Part shown: piece after piece, positions 42,848 through 52,700 of the stretch | How the letters are laid out: every line of letters begins with the position of its first letter | How positions within the stretch are numbered: the stretch's first letter is position 1 | Assembly (NCBI RefSeq): GCF_965208485.1 | Contig: NZ_OZ242344.1 | Span: 4,216,001 to 4,280,000, forward strand | Direction: 5' to 3' | Origin: Poriferisodalis sp965208485 | Lineage (GTDB): Bacteria; Actinomycetota; Acidimicrobiia; Acidimicrobiales; Poriferisodalaceae | Length of the DNA: 64,000 bases | The notes under the pieces: generated by a model | What the model saw: only the letters and a program-made list of their open reading frames with translations | The model's database searches: none | Told to the model about the DNA's origin: nothing | Program-made: the position numbers and the translations under genes

Positions 42848-43954
42848 ATGGCACTCATCCAGTCAGAACTCGATATCACCCCGCTCGTCAGCGACCCGAG
42901 TCCCGAGGGTCCGTCGCGAGCCGACCGGGATGCCGATCCGACGCCTCGGCGTGGCCACATCCTGGATCCAGGCTTCGAGCTGACGCTGCGACCGATGCGG
43001 TATCCGCAGTTCTTCGAGATGTACCGCGACGCCATCCGCAACACGTGGACCGTCGAGGAGATCGACTTCTCCGATGACATCGTCGATCTGAATCGCAAGC
43101 TCGCACCGGCTGAGCGGCATCTCATCAACCGTCTCGTGGCGTTCTTCGCCACCGGCGACTCGATTGTCGCCAACAACCTGGTGCTGAACCTCTACCAGCA
43201 CATCAACAGCCCTGAGGCTCGGATGTACCTGAGCCGGCAGCTGTACGAGGAAGCGCTGCATGTGCAGTTCTACCTGACGCTGCTCGATCACTACATCCCG
43301 GACCTGAATGAACGGTCAGCGGCATTCGCGGCCATCGAGAACATCCCGTCGATCGCAGCGAAGGCCGATTTCTGCTTCCGCTGGATGGACAGCGTCTGGT
43401 CGATGGACCGGCTGTCGAGTGCTGATGATCGCCAAGCGTTCCTGCTGAACCTCATCTGCTTCGCTGCGTGCATAGAGGGGCTGTTCTTCTTCGCCGCGTT
43501 CGCCTACGTCTACTTCCTGCGGTCGAAGGGCTTGCTGAACGGGCTGGCGGCCGGCACCAATTGGGTGTTCCGCGACGAGTCGGCCCACATGAACTTCGCC
43601 TTCGAGGTCGTGCGCACGATCCGCTCCGAGGAGCCCGAGCTGTTCGACGTGGTGCTGGCCGAGCGGATCCGGAAGATGATCGACGAAGCGGTGGACGTCG
43701 AGACGAAGTTCGCCCAGGACGTGCTCTCGGGCGGCGTGGCGGGCATGTCGGTGAGCGACACCCGAGCGTACTTGGAGTTCGTCGCCGACCAGCGTCTGGC
43801 CCAGCTCGGGCTTCCGAAGAGCTACGGCTCGAAGAATCCTTTCAGCTTCATGGAGCTGCAGGACGTGCAGGAGCTGACCAACTTCTTCGAGCGCACTGTC
43901 GCCGCCTATCAGGTCGGCATCGAAGGCGAGGTCGCCTTCGACGAGGACTTCTGA
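42848..43954 (+). CDS. nrdB: Ribonucleoside-diphosphate reductase, beta subunit
   Basis: Radical-generating ferritin-like subunit (368 residues). Metal ligands are seen in FFATGDSIVANNL, YEEALHVQFY (Glu135, His138) and FRDESAHMNFAFEV. The position four residues after His138 is Tyr142, as in the tyrosyl-radical class I enzymes, so a stable Tyr radical is expected rather than a Phe-type variant. The C-terminal acidic tail that docks into the alpha subunit ends EGEVAFDEDF. It ends six bases before the duplicated GH16 region begins. Confidence 0.95.
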   Translation: MALIQSELDITPLVSDPSPEGPSRADRDADPTPRRGHILDPGFELTLRPMRYPQFFEMYRDAIRNTWTVEEIDFSDDIVDLNRKLAPAERHLINRLVAFFATGDSIVANNLVLNLYQHINSPEARMYLSRQLYEEALHVQFYLTLLDHYIPDLNERSAAFAAIENIPSIAAKADFCFRWMDSVWSMDRLSSADDRQAFLLNLICFAACIEGLFFFAAFAYVYFLRSKGLLNGLAAGTNWVFRDESAHMNFAFEVVRTIRSEEPELFDVVLAERIRKMIDEAVDVETKFAQDVLSGGVAGMSVSDTRAYLEFVADQRLAQLGLPKSYGSKNPFSFMELQDVQELTNFFERTVAAYQVGIEGEVAFDEDF

Positions 43955-44015
43955 GCCAAGCGTCTGCGGCGGCTCGGGTGTCGCCAGAACCTTGGCCCAG
44001 GAATCGCGAAGCACC

Positions 44016-45728
44016 TTACTGGTAGACGGGTTCCATCCCCGCATAGCCATCACGCGGCTGAAAGACCCTGACGTAATCCACATGAATTCTCGACACGAAA
44101 CCCGACAGTTGAGGAGCCCATGTCTTGCCGTTGAATCTGAGGAAAGCTGGGGCATGGCTGATGCCCACCTGCTCCAGAATGAGATCGACGTTCTCCTCGT
44201 TGGTGAAGGTCTCAAAGAAATCGCTGCGGCCCACCGTTGCATCCGCACTCCACTGTCCCTCGCCAATTGGCCTGAACTCCAACTCTGTCTGGTCCGCAGG
44301 ATATTTGACAAAGTCGTCGTGGAGACTGTCCACTTTGTGATAGGCGAGAAAGCCTCTGGGGGTCCATTCAAGGCCCATTGTTATTGTTACGTCACTATGG
44401 AGGGGATGGGGACATACTTCATCTGAATAAAACGATACGCCCAGCTTTTCCGAGGGGACAGGTCTGCAGAAATACGTCCGGCGAATGGTTCGTTGAGGTA
44501 AAATTGCATCGCTAATTTCATATGGATTGAGGTATTGATGAGCTAACGATAATCTCCATTGCGCTACATATTCCATCACATCCATTTCTAAGGCAGCGTT
44601 GGTATAGAGACCTTTCACGTCAGAGTTGTCGATATTCCAAATGTCATGGTGCGCGGCCAGTTCCGAAATAGTGGGTCCCACGGTGAAGGACAGGTTGGTC
44701 CATTGCACCAGAAACCTGATCTCCAACGTGACTTTGATTTCGACGTAGCCGTACTTGTAGGAGAACCAGCCCTCGGTGGAAATCCTTGGCTGGCAGCTCC
44801 ATATGACGCCATAGGTGTAGTGGCCGCCGACGACATTGAAGCAGGTCCTGCCTTTTGAGTCGATTTTTGAGTCGCTTGCTGTGTTCACGCACGGTTCCCG
44901 ATCGGCTTCCCAGATCTCCCGATCCAGGCTTGCCATGCCGTTCATGCAGGTATCGCTGTCTGCTGCGACCCCGTCGTCGAAGAGCTCTTCGAATATCAAT
45001 TGATACTCAGAACCGGACTGGGTCAAGGGCGGCAGAGCCTCTTGGAGTGCTGCGGTCGTCTCCGGGGGATCATCCAGCAGCGTCTCCGCAAGAAACAGGC
45101 ACGCAAAACGTTCGCGGTTGCGGTCGGGATAGTCATCGCAGTCGGGCGCGCGGTCCGATCGGTCGATCAAGACGTCGCGGTACACCTTGATGTCCGACCA
45201 CGGATCCTGCGCTGATATCTGTACTCTCCGCGCCGGCCAGTTGCTCGTCAAGTGGGGCCGCGTTCTATTGCTGTGCGGACGGTACAGGTACAGCAGTCCC
45301 GACCACGGCCTGATGCCCACTTCCACGGGGTTGCAACTGCTCGGTTCCGGAGTGTCGCACCATTGCGGCGCTTCGTCGTGAGCGGTCTCGACAGCGTAGA
45401 CCACGTTCTCGACTGACCGCGCATCGCCGGCGACGGAGGCTTGACCGAAATAGTGGTTCCCGATGCCTCTGCGCTCGTTGTGATGCGCTTCGATGTCGGT
45501 CAGCACTTCCGCTCGCAGCGTCATGGCCAGATCTGACGCCTCGAGCAGCAATTCCGGCTGGGAATCGGTGAATGCCGCCGCCGCAGCCGGCGCCGGACCC
45601 GCCGGAATCGATGTGCCGACCGGAGCGATCAACGCGGCCGCGCAGCCCAGCGACACAGCAGCGAACAGCATCGCCCTGCCCCGCCGCTGAGACCGCCCAG
45701 CGCCGCCCTGCCCGCAGAATGAAATCAC
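44016..45728 (-). CDS. Secreted GH16-like protein, paralogue 1 (complete catalytic motif)
   Basis: A 570-residue secreted protein. It has an Arg-rich N-region (SQRRGRAML) and a hydrophobic signal helix (FAAVSLGCAAALIAPV, possibly Tat-type). A unique N-terminal domain contains the CDDYPDRNRERFACLFLAE motif, followed by a concanavalin-like GH16 domain. The GH16 signature ExDxxE is present as EMDVME (Glu381, Asp383, Glu386), and the C-terminal strand IHVDYVRVFQP is typical. GH16 enzymes cut beta-1,3/1,4-glucans, agar or carrageenan; the substrate is unknown. The GTG at 45728 aligns with the paralogue start; the frame is open to 45761. Base composition looks more AT-rich than in the neighbours. 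Confidence 0.8.
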   Translation of the reverse strand: MISFCGQGGAGRSQRRGRAMLFAAVSLGCAAALIAPVGTSIPAGPAPAAAAAFTDSQPELLLEASDLAMTLRAEVLTDIEAHHNERRGIGNHYFGQASVAGDARSVENVVYAVETAHDEAPQWCDTPEPSSCNPVEVGIRPWSGLLYLYRPHSNRTRPHLTSNWPARRVQISAQDPWSDIKVYRDVLIDRSDRAPDCDDYPDRNRERFACLFLAETLLDDPPETTAALQEALPPLTQSGSEYQLIFEELFDDGVAADSDTCMNGMASLDREIWEADREPCVNTASDSKIDSKGRTCFNVVGGHYTYGVIWSCQPRISTEGWFSYKYGYVEIKVTLEIRFLVQWTNLSFTVGPTISELAAHHDIWNIDNSDVKGLYTNAALEMDVMEYVAQWRLSLAHQYLNPYEISDAILPQRTIRRTYFCRPVPSEKLGVSFYSDEVCPHPLHSDVTITMGLEWTPRGFLAYHKVDSLHDDFVKYPADQTELEFRPIGEGQWSADATVGRSDFFETFTNEENVDLILEQVGISHAPAFLRFNGKTWAPQLSGFVSRIHVDYVRVFQPRDGYAGMEPVYQ

Positions 45729-45820
45729 TCTCGCCGTCCATTCGGCATCAGAACATGCCACTCAGCGTCCGCGGCGGCTCGGGCGTCGCCAGAACCTTGG
45801 CCCAGGAATCGCGAAGCACC

Positions 45821-47584
45821 TTACTGGTAGACGGGTTCCATCCCCGCATAGCCATCACGCGGCTGAAAGACCCTGACGTAATCCACATGAATTCTCGACA
45901 CGAAACCCGTCGGGCGAGCGTATGTCCTGCCGTTGAACGTTACGAAAGCTGGGGCATGGCTGATGCCCACCTGCTCCAGAATGAGATCGACGTTCTCCTC
46001 GTTGGTGAAGGTCTCAAAGAAATCGTTGCGATCCGCCGTTGAGTCCGATGCCCAATCTCGCCCACGCCCGCCGATGTGATTGAACTCTATCTCTGTCTGA
46101 TTTGGAGAGAATCTGACAAAGTCGTTGTGGAAATCGTCTACCTTGTGATAGGCGAGAAAGCCTCTGGGAGTCCATTCGACGCCTATCGTCATCGTTAGGT
46201 CACTGTTGAGGGTGTTGGGACATATTTCAGCAGAATAGATCGACACGCCCAGTTTTCCCGCTTGGACGGTGCGGCAGAAATACGTCCGACGGTTGGTTCG
46301 CTGGGGCCGCACTGTGTTGACGATGCCGTATGGATTGATGTATTGATGCGCAACGCCCAGTCTTGACTGCGTCACATATTCCACGACGTTCATCTCGACG
46401 GCAGCGTTGGCATAGAGGTCTTTTGTATCCGCGATGTCGATATCCCAGACATCATGGTGCGCGGCCAGTTCCGAAATGGTGGGTCCCACGCTGAAGGACA
46501 GGTTGGTCCATTGACTCAAGCGTCTGATCTCTAAGGTGACTTTGATCTCGATGTAGCCGTACCTGTAGGAGAACCTGCCCTGGGTGGAGAGTTGTGGTTG
46601 GCAGCCAAATTTTACGCCGTAGGTATAATGACCACTGACGACATTGAAGCAGGTCCTGTTGCTCGAGTCGATTGCTGTTTCCACGCACGGCTCATGATCG
46701 GGCTTCGGGGTGTCTTGGTCAAAACTTGAGATATTGATCTCCCAGATCTCCCGATCCAAGCTTGCCATGCCGTCCATGCAGGTCGGGCTGTCTGTCGCGA
46801 CCCCACTATTGAAATGCTCTTCGAATATGAGCTGATACTCGGAACCGGACTGGGTCAAAGGCGGAAGAGCCTCCCGGAGTGCTGCGGTGGTCTCCGGGGG
46901 ATCGCCCAGCAGCGTCTCCGCAAGAAACAGGCACGCGAAACGTTCGCGATCTCGGTCTGGAAAGTCATCGCAGTCGGGGGCACGCTCCGACCGGTCGATC
47001 AAGACGTCGCGGTACACCTTGATGCCCGACGACGAGTCCTCCGCCGATATCTGCACTCTGCGCGCCGGCCAATCGCTCGTCGAGTGAGGACGCGTCCTGC
47101 GGTAACTCGGACGGTACAGGTACAGCAGACCCGACCCCGGCCTGATGCCCACCTCCACAGGGTTGCAACTGCTCGGTTCGGGAGTGTCGCACCATTGCGG
47201 CGCTTCGTCGTGAGCGGTCTCGACAGCGTAGACCACGCTTCCGACCGACTGCGCATCGCCGGTGACAGTGGCCCGGCCGAAATAGTGATTCCCGACGGCT
47301 CTGTGATCATTGTGATGCGACTCGTTGTCGGTCAGCACTTCCGCCCGCAGCGTCATGGCCAAGTCTGACGCATCGAGCAGCAACTCCGGCGTGGAATCGG
47401 TGGAATCGACGAATGCCGCTGCCGCAGCCGGCGCCGGACCCGCCGGAATCGATGTGCCGACCGGAGCGATCAACGCGGCCGCGCAGCCCAGCGACACAGC
47501 AGCGAACAGCATCGCCCTGCCCCGCCGCTGAGACCGCCCAACGCCGCCCGACCCGCTGGATCCCTGTTCGCAGAATGAGATCAT
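45821..47584 (-). CDS. Secreted GH16-like protein, paralogue 2 (Asp replaced)
   Basis: A 587-residue tandem duplicate of the preceding gene, with the same signal helix, the CDDFPDRDRERFACLFLAE motif and the VDYVRVFQPRDGYAGMEPVYQ end. It differs throughout the GH16 domain. The catalytic motif reads EMNVVE (Glu397, Asn399, Glu402): the assisting Asp is Asn, which would be expected to weaken catalysis. The ATG at 47584 matches the start inferred for paralogue 1. A longer frame to 47716 would run through a perfect palindrome and is less likely. The two copies share sequence up to about 55 bases past their stops. Confidence 0.8.
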   Translation of the reverse strand: MISFCEQGSSGSGGVGRSQRRGRAMLFAAVSLGCAAALIAPVGTSIPAGPAPAAAAAFVDSTDSTPELLLDASDLAMTLRAEVLTDNESHHNDHRAVGNHYFGRATVTGDAQSVGSVVYAVETAHDEAPQWCDTPEPSSCNPVEVGIRPGSGLLYLYRPSYRRTRPHSTSDWPARRVQISAEDSSSGIKVYRDVLIDRSERAPDCDDFPDRDRERFACLFLAETLLGDPPETTAALREALPPLTQSGSEYQLIFEEHFNSGVATDSPTCMDGMASLDREIWEINISSFDQDTPKPDHEPCVETAIDSSNRTCFNVVSGHYTYGVKFGCQPQLSTQGRFSYRYGYIEIKVTLEIRRLSQWTNLSFSVGPTISELAAHHDVWDIDIADTKDLYANAAVEMNVVEYVTQSRLGVAHQYINPYGIVNTVRPQRTNRRTYFCRTVQAGKLGVSIYSAEICPNTLNSDLTMTIGVEWTPRGFLAYHKVDDFHNDFVRFSPNQTEIEFNHIGGRGRDWASDSTADRNDFFETFTNEENVDLILEQVGISHAPAFVTFNGRTYARPTGFVSRIHVDYVRVFQPRDGYAGMEPVYQ

Positions 47585-47647
47585 TCTCGCTGTCCGCTCC
47601 GGAACCGAATCGCGCCCGCCGTACTCAAGCAAGCCGCTTGCATGTCT

Positions 47648-47677
47648 CTGATCAGCAGCAGTGCCGCTGCTGATCAG
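47648..47677. promoter_or_regulatory. Perfect 12-bp inverted repeat upstream of GH16 paralogue 2
   Basis: CTGATCAGCAGC (47648-47659) and GCTGCTGATCAG (47666-47677) are exact reverse complements around a 6-base spacer. It lies 64 bases upstream of the paralogue 2 ATG. It could be an operator for a dimeric regulator or an RNA hairpin in the leader. No T-run follows, so a terminator is unlikely. Confidence 0.6.
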
Positions 47678-47892
47678 CATAAGCCGGCGACGACAGGATC
47701 GCTGCGCGGTTCGCATCGGCGCCGCAGCCGGGTGCGGGCATGCTTTCAGCCCACGACGACTTGGCCCCGACCACTGGGCATCGCACCGCTCGGCGGGTTG
47801 CGGCGAGGGTGTTCATCTCAGCGCGTCCGATGTCAGCGCCTGAATGGCGCCGAGCCGCCATCACCGTGATGGCACATGCCTGCTGGTTCGAA

Positions 47893-47901
47893 TGTTATGA
47901 T
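47893..47901 (+). promoter_or_regulatory. Extended -10 promoter-like site
   Basis: TGTTATGAT combines a TGn extension with TATGAT. It faces the GH16 paralogue 3 / adhesin operon. No good -35 is visible, as is usual for extended -10 sites. It would give a leader of roughly 145 bases. Confidence 0.35.
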
Positions 47902-48053
47902 GGTTCATGAACGATGACCACGGTCAGCGGACGCTGTGGAGGGAAGTTGCAGATTCAGCCTCACCTGATGGACTTCGGGCTGGACCTAGGTGCAATGCCC
48001 AACGAGGTTGCGGCTGATCTGCGGTGCGAGTTCGTCGGTGGTCGTTGACGCGG

Positions 48054-49781
48054 ATGGCTGAGCGAGTCCCCTCAATAGAGGGGAGGAATTTCGTCGTGGC
48101 AGCCTTGCTGACTGCGGCTGCGCTGTCGGCAACGGCCTCCGGCAGTGCAGCCGGCGCGCGGGTCGACGCGTCTTCCGGCTCGGGCATATCGGTGCGGGGT
48201 GCAGACGAGGAACCCGATTCGCAGACCCCGGACGGCGCTCCGCTCAGGATCGTCAGCGACACGTACAACGTGCCATCCCAGTCGAGTCTGCAGCGCACCG
48301 ACGAAATCTGGTACTTCGCCCGCTTCAACGCCGGTTCTGCGCATCGCTTCGGCGTCGTGGAGGTCGGCGGCAGCCTGGCTGACGAAACGGTGGTGTTCGC
48401 CGTGGAGGGCCAGCCGGAAGCGTCGCGGAACCTCTACCGCCAGCACCGATGCTGCGACTACCTGCGTGTCGGCGTCGAAAGCGACACCGGCAAGCTGTAC
48501 CTGTACACCGACACCCCATTCGTCGGCGCCGGCAACGGCTACGTCCCGAACTCCAGGACCAGCCATATCAGCGACTTCGTAAGCCAGCGCGTCGAACTGT
48601 CCGCGACTCACGGCGAGTCGCCCCTGAAGGTGTACAAGGACGTGGTGGTGGCGCCGCCGCACCGGCCGGACTGCAGCGACTATCCCGATCGCGATCCCAG
48701 CCGCTATGGCTGCCTGTTCCTCGGGGAGCTGCTGCCCGCTGAGGCGCCGCAGACCACCGCAGCGCATCGCCACGACCTGCCGACGCTGGTGAAGCCCAAG
48801 GCCGACTACAGCTTGGTGTTCGCCGAGGAATTCGACGGCGTCCCGCAGGGCGACTGCCCCAACGGGATGGCGACGCTGCGCGTGGAGGTGTGGAACTACA
48901 ACGACGATCCCTGCGGCCTCACCGATGCAGACGGCACGCCCTGCGAGAACGTCGCAGGAGGCCACTACTACATGGCTGCCGTATCTAGGTGCTGGACGAG
49001 TCTCAGCACCTATGGGAAATTCGAATTCAAGTACGGGTACGTCGAACTCAAGTACAAGGTCAACGGCGGATCGTCGGGTACGTACCGGAACTACAATGTC
49101 CAGCTGAACCATGCGGGGCTCCCGCTGCGCTTCACTGCTCGCGATTACGGGATCAGCGAGCACAGCGGCGACGGCTACAAGACCCCCCTCACCAAAATAG
49201 GGGCAGTCGTCAACATCTTCGAGCACGTTCCGAGGGACCGCCAAGAGGTCATGCAAGCATGGGTGCAGCCCTACAGTTTCTTCAAGGACGCAGATGCCGA
49301 GCCGAGACGGATGCGATACTGGCTCTCGTACTGCGCTTCCCGCACATACACGGCAGCGTACTGCAGAAGCACCGAAACGCCGGTGACGGTCACCAAAGGC
49401 ATCGAATGGACCCCGCGCGGCTACCGCGTCTTCCTGAAGATCGACGGCGTTCACGACACATTGACCTTGGTGCCGGCGAGCGCATTCGTCTACCAGCACC
49501 GGCCTGCCACAGTCAGCGACGGCAAGGTCAGCTTCGCCCCTGAACCATTCTCCACGCTGACCGGAGACTTCCACGAGCATCTCAGCAGCAGCGCCGACAG
49601 CCTCCTCATGCAGATGGGCATAGGGCACACGCCCATGACCATCGACTTAGGCTCAAGACTCCCCGGCGGGTTGGCTGGCAACTTCGGCGACGAGATTCTC
49701 GACTCCAAGATGGAGATCGACTACATTCGGGTCTTCCAGCCCGACGGCCTGTACACAGACATGGAGCCCGTGTACCAGTGA
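48054..49781 (+). CDS. Secreted GH16-like protein, paralogue 3 (catalytic motif lost)
   Basis: A 575-residue secreted protein with a signal helix (FVVAALLTAAALSATASGSA), the shared CSDYPDRDPSRYGCLFLGEL motif and a GH16-like domain ending KMEIDYIRVFQP. At the position of the ExDxxE motif it reads VVNIFE (Val385, Asn387, Glu390). The nucleophile Glu and the assisting Asp are both gone, so it is probably a binding protein rather than a glycosidase. It ends MEPVYQ like its two paralogues. The ATG at 48054 was preferred over a GTG at 48024, which would only add an Arg-rich lead. Its stop overlaps the adhesin GTG by four bases, so the two are co-translated. Confidence 0.78.
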   Translation: MAERVPSIEGRNFVVAALLTAAALSATASGSAAGARVDASSGSGISVRGADEEPDSQTPDGAPLRIVSDTYNVPSQSSLQRTDEIWYFARFNAGSAHRFGVVEVGGSLADETVVFAVEGQPEASRNLYRQHRCCDYLRVGVESDTGKLYLYTDTPFVGAGNGYVPNSRTSHISDFVSQRVELSATHGESPLKVYKDVVVAPPHRPDCSDYPDRDPSRYGCLFLGELLPAEAPQTTAAHRHDLPTLVKPKADYSLVFAEEFDGVPQGDCPNGMATLRVEVWNYNDDPCGLTDADGTPCENVAGGHYYMAAVSRCWTSLSTYGKFEFKYGYVELKYKVNGGSSGTYRNYNVQLNHAGLPLRFTARDYGISEHSGDGYKTPLTKIGAVVNIFEHVPRDRQEVMQAWVQPYSFFKDADAEPRRMRYWLSYCASRTYTAAYCRSTETPVTVTKGIEWTPRGYRVFLKIDGVHDTLTLVPASAFVYQHRPATVSDGKVSFAPEPFSTLTGDFHEHLSSSADSLLMQMGIGHTPMTIDLGSRLPGGLAGNFGDEILDSKMEIDYIRVFQPDGLYTDMEPVYQ

Positions 49782-52700
49782 GCACCGATGAGGCAGGTCG
49801 CTCCGGGCGGCGTGCGGGGACCCGGCTCGTGGGGGTCTTGGCGCTGGCATGTGTTGCGGGGCTGGTGTTGGCGGTTCTGTCTCGTGCGGCCGGCTCTGAG
49901 GACACGGTCACGGTCACGCAGGACGGTTTTTCGTTGACGTGTGATGCGGAGGTGGCTGAGGGTGAGACGCTGGCGTGCACTCTTGCGAACTCGTCGTCGG
50001 AGGCTCAGCCGTGGCCGGTGGTGGCGTTGTTGCATTTGTCGGCTGACGAGGACAGGGCGTTGGTGGTGGGCAGTCCGGTGGATGTGGGGTTTGGGTCGTT
50101 GAGTCCGGTTGTGGAGCTGGACAGCAGTGTCTGGTGGATCGGTGAGACGTTGGTGGGCTATTCGCGTTTTGACTGGGACGGCGACGCGGACGGCGTCCCG
50201 GCGGATCCTCCCCCGACTGTGACCACGCTGGTTCCTCCTGAGACTTCGCGGACGGTGAGTATCGCGGTCGTCGACGACGCGGCTGCTGAGGGCAGTGAGC
50301 AGTTCTATGTGGCGTTGGGGCCTGACGGCAGCGACGGTGTCGGGTTTTTGTACAACAACAAGCAGAGCGTGACTGTCACCGAGGACGACGCCAAGAGCTC
50401 GGATGTGGCGTTGTCGAGCCTGTCGGCGTCTGCGGGGGGGGGTCGGGCGCTGTCGGCGAGCGACGCCGCCCAGTCGGTCAATGTGGCCTATGAGGTGACC
50501 GAGGCGACTTTGACTGCGGAGGTGTCCCATCAGCGTGCGACGGTGAGCATGGCCGCGGCCCACGACGGCGCCGGCGTGGCGCTGGCCCGCGGGGGTGTGT
50601 TCAGCGCCGTGCTGTCCAGCGGCGAGGAGAGTCCGTCTGTGCCGTTGAGCGTCGGCACGACTGCGGTGACGCTCACCGTCACCGCGGAGGACGGCACGAC
50701 GGGCACGCATCGGGTGGACTTCGTGCGGGCGGCGCTGGGGGATGCCTCCACGGTGACGGTGTCCACTGATGAGTTCACCTTGTCGTGCCCGGCTGAGGCC
50801 GATGAGGGCACGGTGATGGAGTGCACGCTGTCCAATGTCTCATCGGAGGGTCAGCCGTGGCCGGTGGTGGGGGTGCTGCACAGCGCGCTGGACGACTCGC
50901 GTGCGTTCGTGGCCGGCGACCCGGTGGTCACCAGCAGCGATGCTGCGTTCAGCAAGGACCTGTCTTTCGGCGAGCAGGACCCGATGAGGGAGGGCTTCAA
51001 CTTCGGCTACGGGGAGCTGTTCTCGGGCGGGTCGAGCAGCCTGTACCGCACGTGGGGCTACGAGAAGTTCGACTGGAGCGGCACAGCAGCCGCCGGCGCT
51101 CACCGGATCGTGCGCGTCGAGCTCCACGACGATCTTGCCTCAGCAGACGACCCCGGCGCGACAGAGCACTTCTACGTCGCACTGGCCCCCAGCGACTACA
51201 GCGGACTCTCAGAGCTCGCCGACAACACAGCACCGATCCTGCTCCACTCCGAAACCGGCACCAATCTGCTGAAGTCAGTCTCGATCGACATCGGCACCCC
51301 CACAGCCGAGGTCGTCGTGCGAATCGCCAACGCGGACGAGCCGACCCTGTACTGGAGGATCAGGTCGTCAGGGGGATCGTGGACCACGCACGAACGAGCC
51401 GATGCAGGCGCCGAGGAGCAGATCACGCTGACTGGCTTGACGGACGCGACCGAGTACCAGCTGCAGGTGTCGTTGAGCAGCGCATTCGCTGACGACTCGA
51501 CGGTCACCCGGACGTTCGCGACCGGCAGCGCCGACCGTTCGCTGAGCGAGCTGGCGCTGAGCGGCCTCGCCATCAGCCCGGCGTTCGACCTCTTCACCAC
51601 GGCCTACACCGCCGACGCCTCGTGGGCAACGATGAGCACCACCGTGACCGCTGCCGCCAACGACCCGCTCGCGTCCGTGTCGATCACGCCAGCCGACGCC
51701 AGCACAGCGGCGGGATATCAAGTGAATCTGCCAGCCGGGGAGACCGTCATCACGGTGACGGTGACAGCGCAGAACTCAGCGACGCGCGCCTACACGGTGA
51801 CCGTGACGCGAACGCCGCCGCCGACTGTCTCCATCACCGCCGACGTGACCACCGCGGACGAAGGCGACGTGCTGTCGTTCATCGTGAGCCGTGCAACAGC
51901 GGCAGACGACGCCCTGAGCGTGAACGTGCAGCTCACCGAGACCGGTGCGATGGTGAGTGCGGGGGACAAGGTTGTTCGTTCTGTGACGATTCCTGCGCGT
52001 GCGGAGAGGACGCGTTTGACGGTCCGCAGCATTGACGATGATGTCTATGAGGATCATTCCACGGTGACCGCGACGATTCAGGCTCATGCGGATTATCTCG
52101 TGGGTGCTGACAGTGAGGTCTCCTACGTTGTCTCTGACGACGATTTTCCTGCTGCTGTTGCATCGTTGGAGGTGGCTGCTGAGGTCGACGAGGACGTGGG
52201 GGAGGTCGCGGCGACGGTGACGGTCGCCACTGTGGGCAATAACGTCCCGCACGGCGGCTCTGGTCCGCTGCGGGTCAGCACGACGCCTGGCACGGCGACC
52301 GGCGCGGACTTCACTGCGCTCACCGCTGCGGGCGGCACGCTGGAGTTCGAGCCGGGCGATTTCGCGCTGGGCGACGGTGTCAACGGCTGCGCTGTGGGCA
52401 CGTACTGTGCTGCCAAGGATGTGCCGATAGCGATCACTGACGACACGCAGGACGAGTTCGCCGAGACGTTCGAGGTCGCCTTGGCGCGCGTGGAGCCGTC
52501 CAATTCGGCCTTGCCCCGCACCCGCAGCGCCATCACGCTCGACGCGTCCACCACCCCGCGGACTGTCTCGATCCGCGCGAACGATCTGTCCACCGACAAG
52601 ACCCTGCGCGTGGTCAGCATCAACGGCGCAGCCGCCAGCGTGTCCGGGGCCAGGGCCTACGCAGCCGTCGTCGACTTCGGCGCGGAGCAGGTCACGGTGA

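Larger units (their letters stand above)
47585..48053. other. Divergent promoter region between GH16 paralogues 2 and 3
   Basis: A 469-bp region with no convincing gene. It contains the 30-bp palindrome at 47648-47677 upstream of paralogue 2, an extended -10-like TGTTATGAT (47893-47901) facing paralogue 3, and several short frames (for example 36 codons from ATG 47908) without recognisable similarity. Confidence 0.55.
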
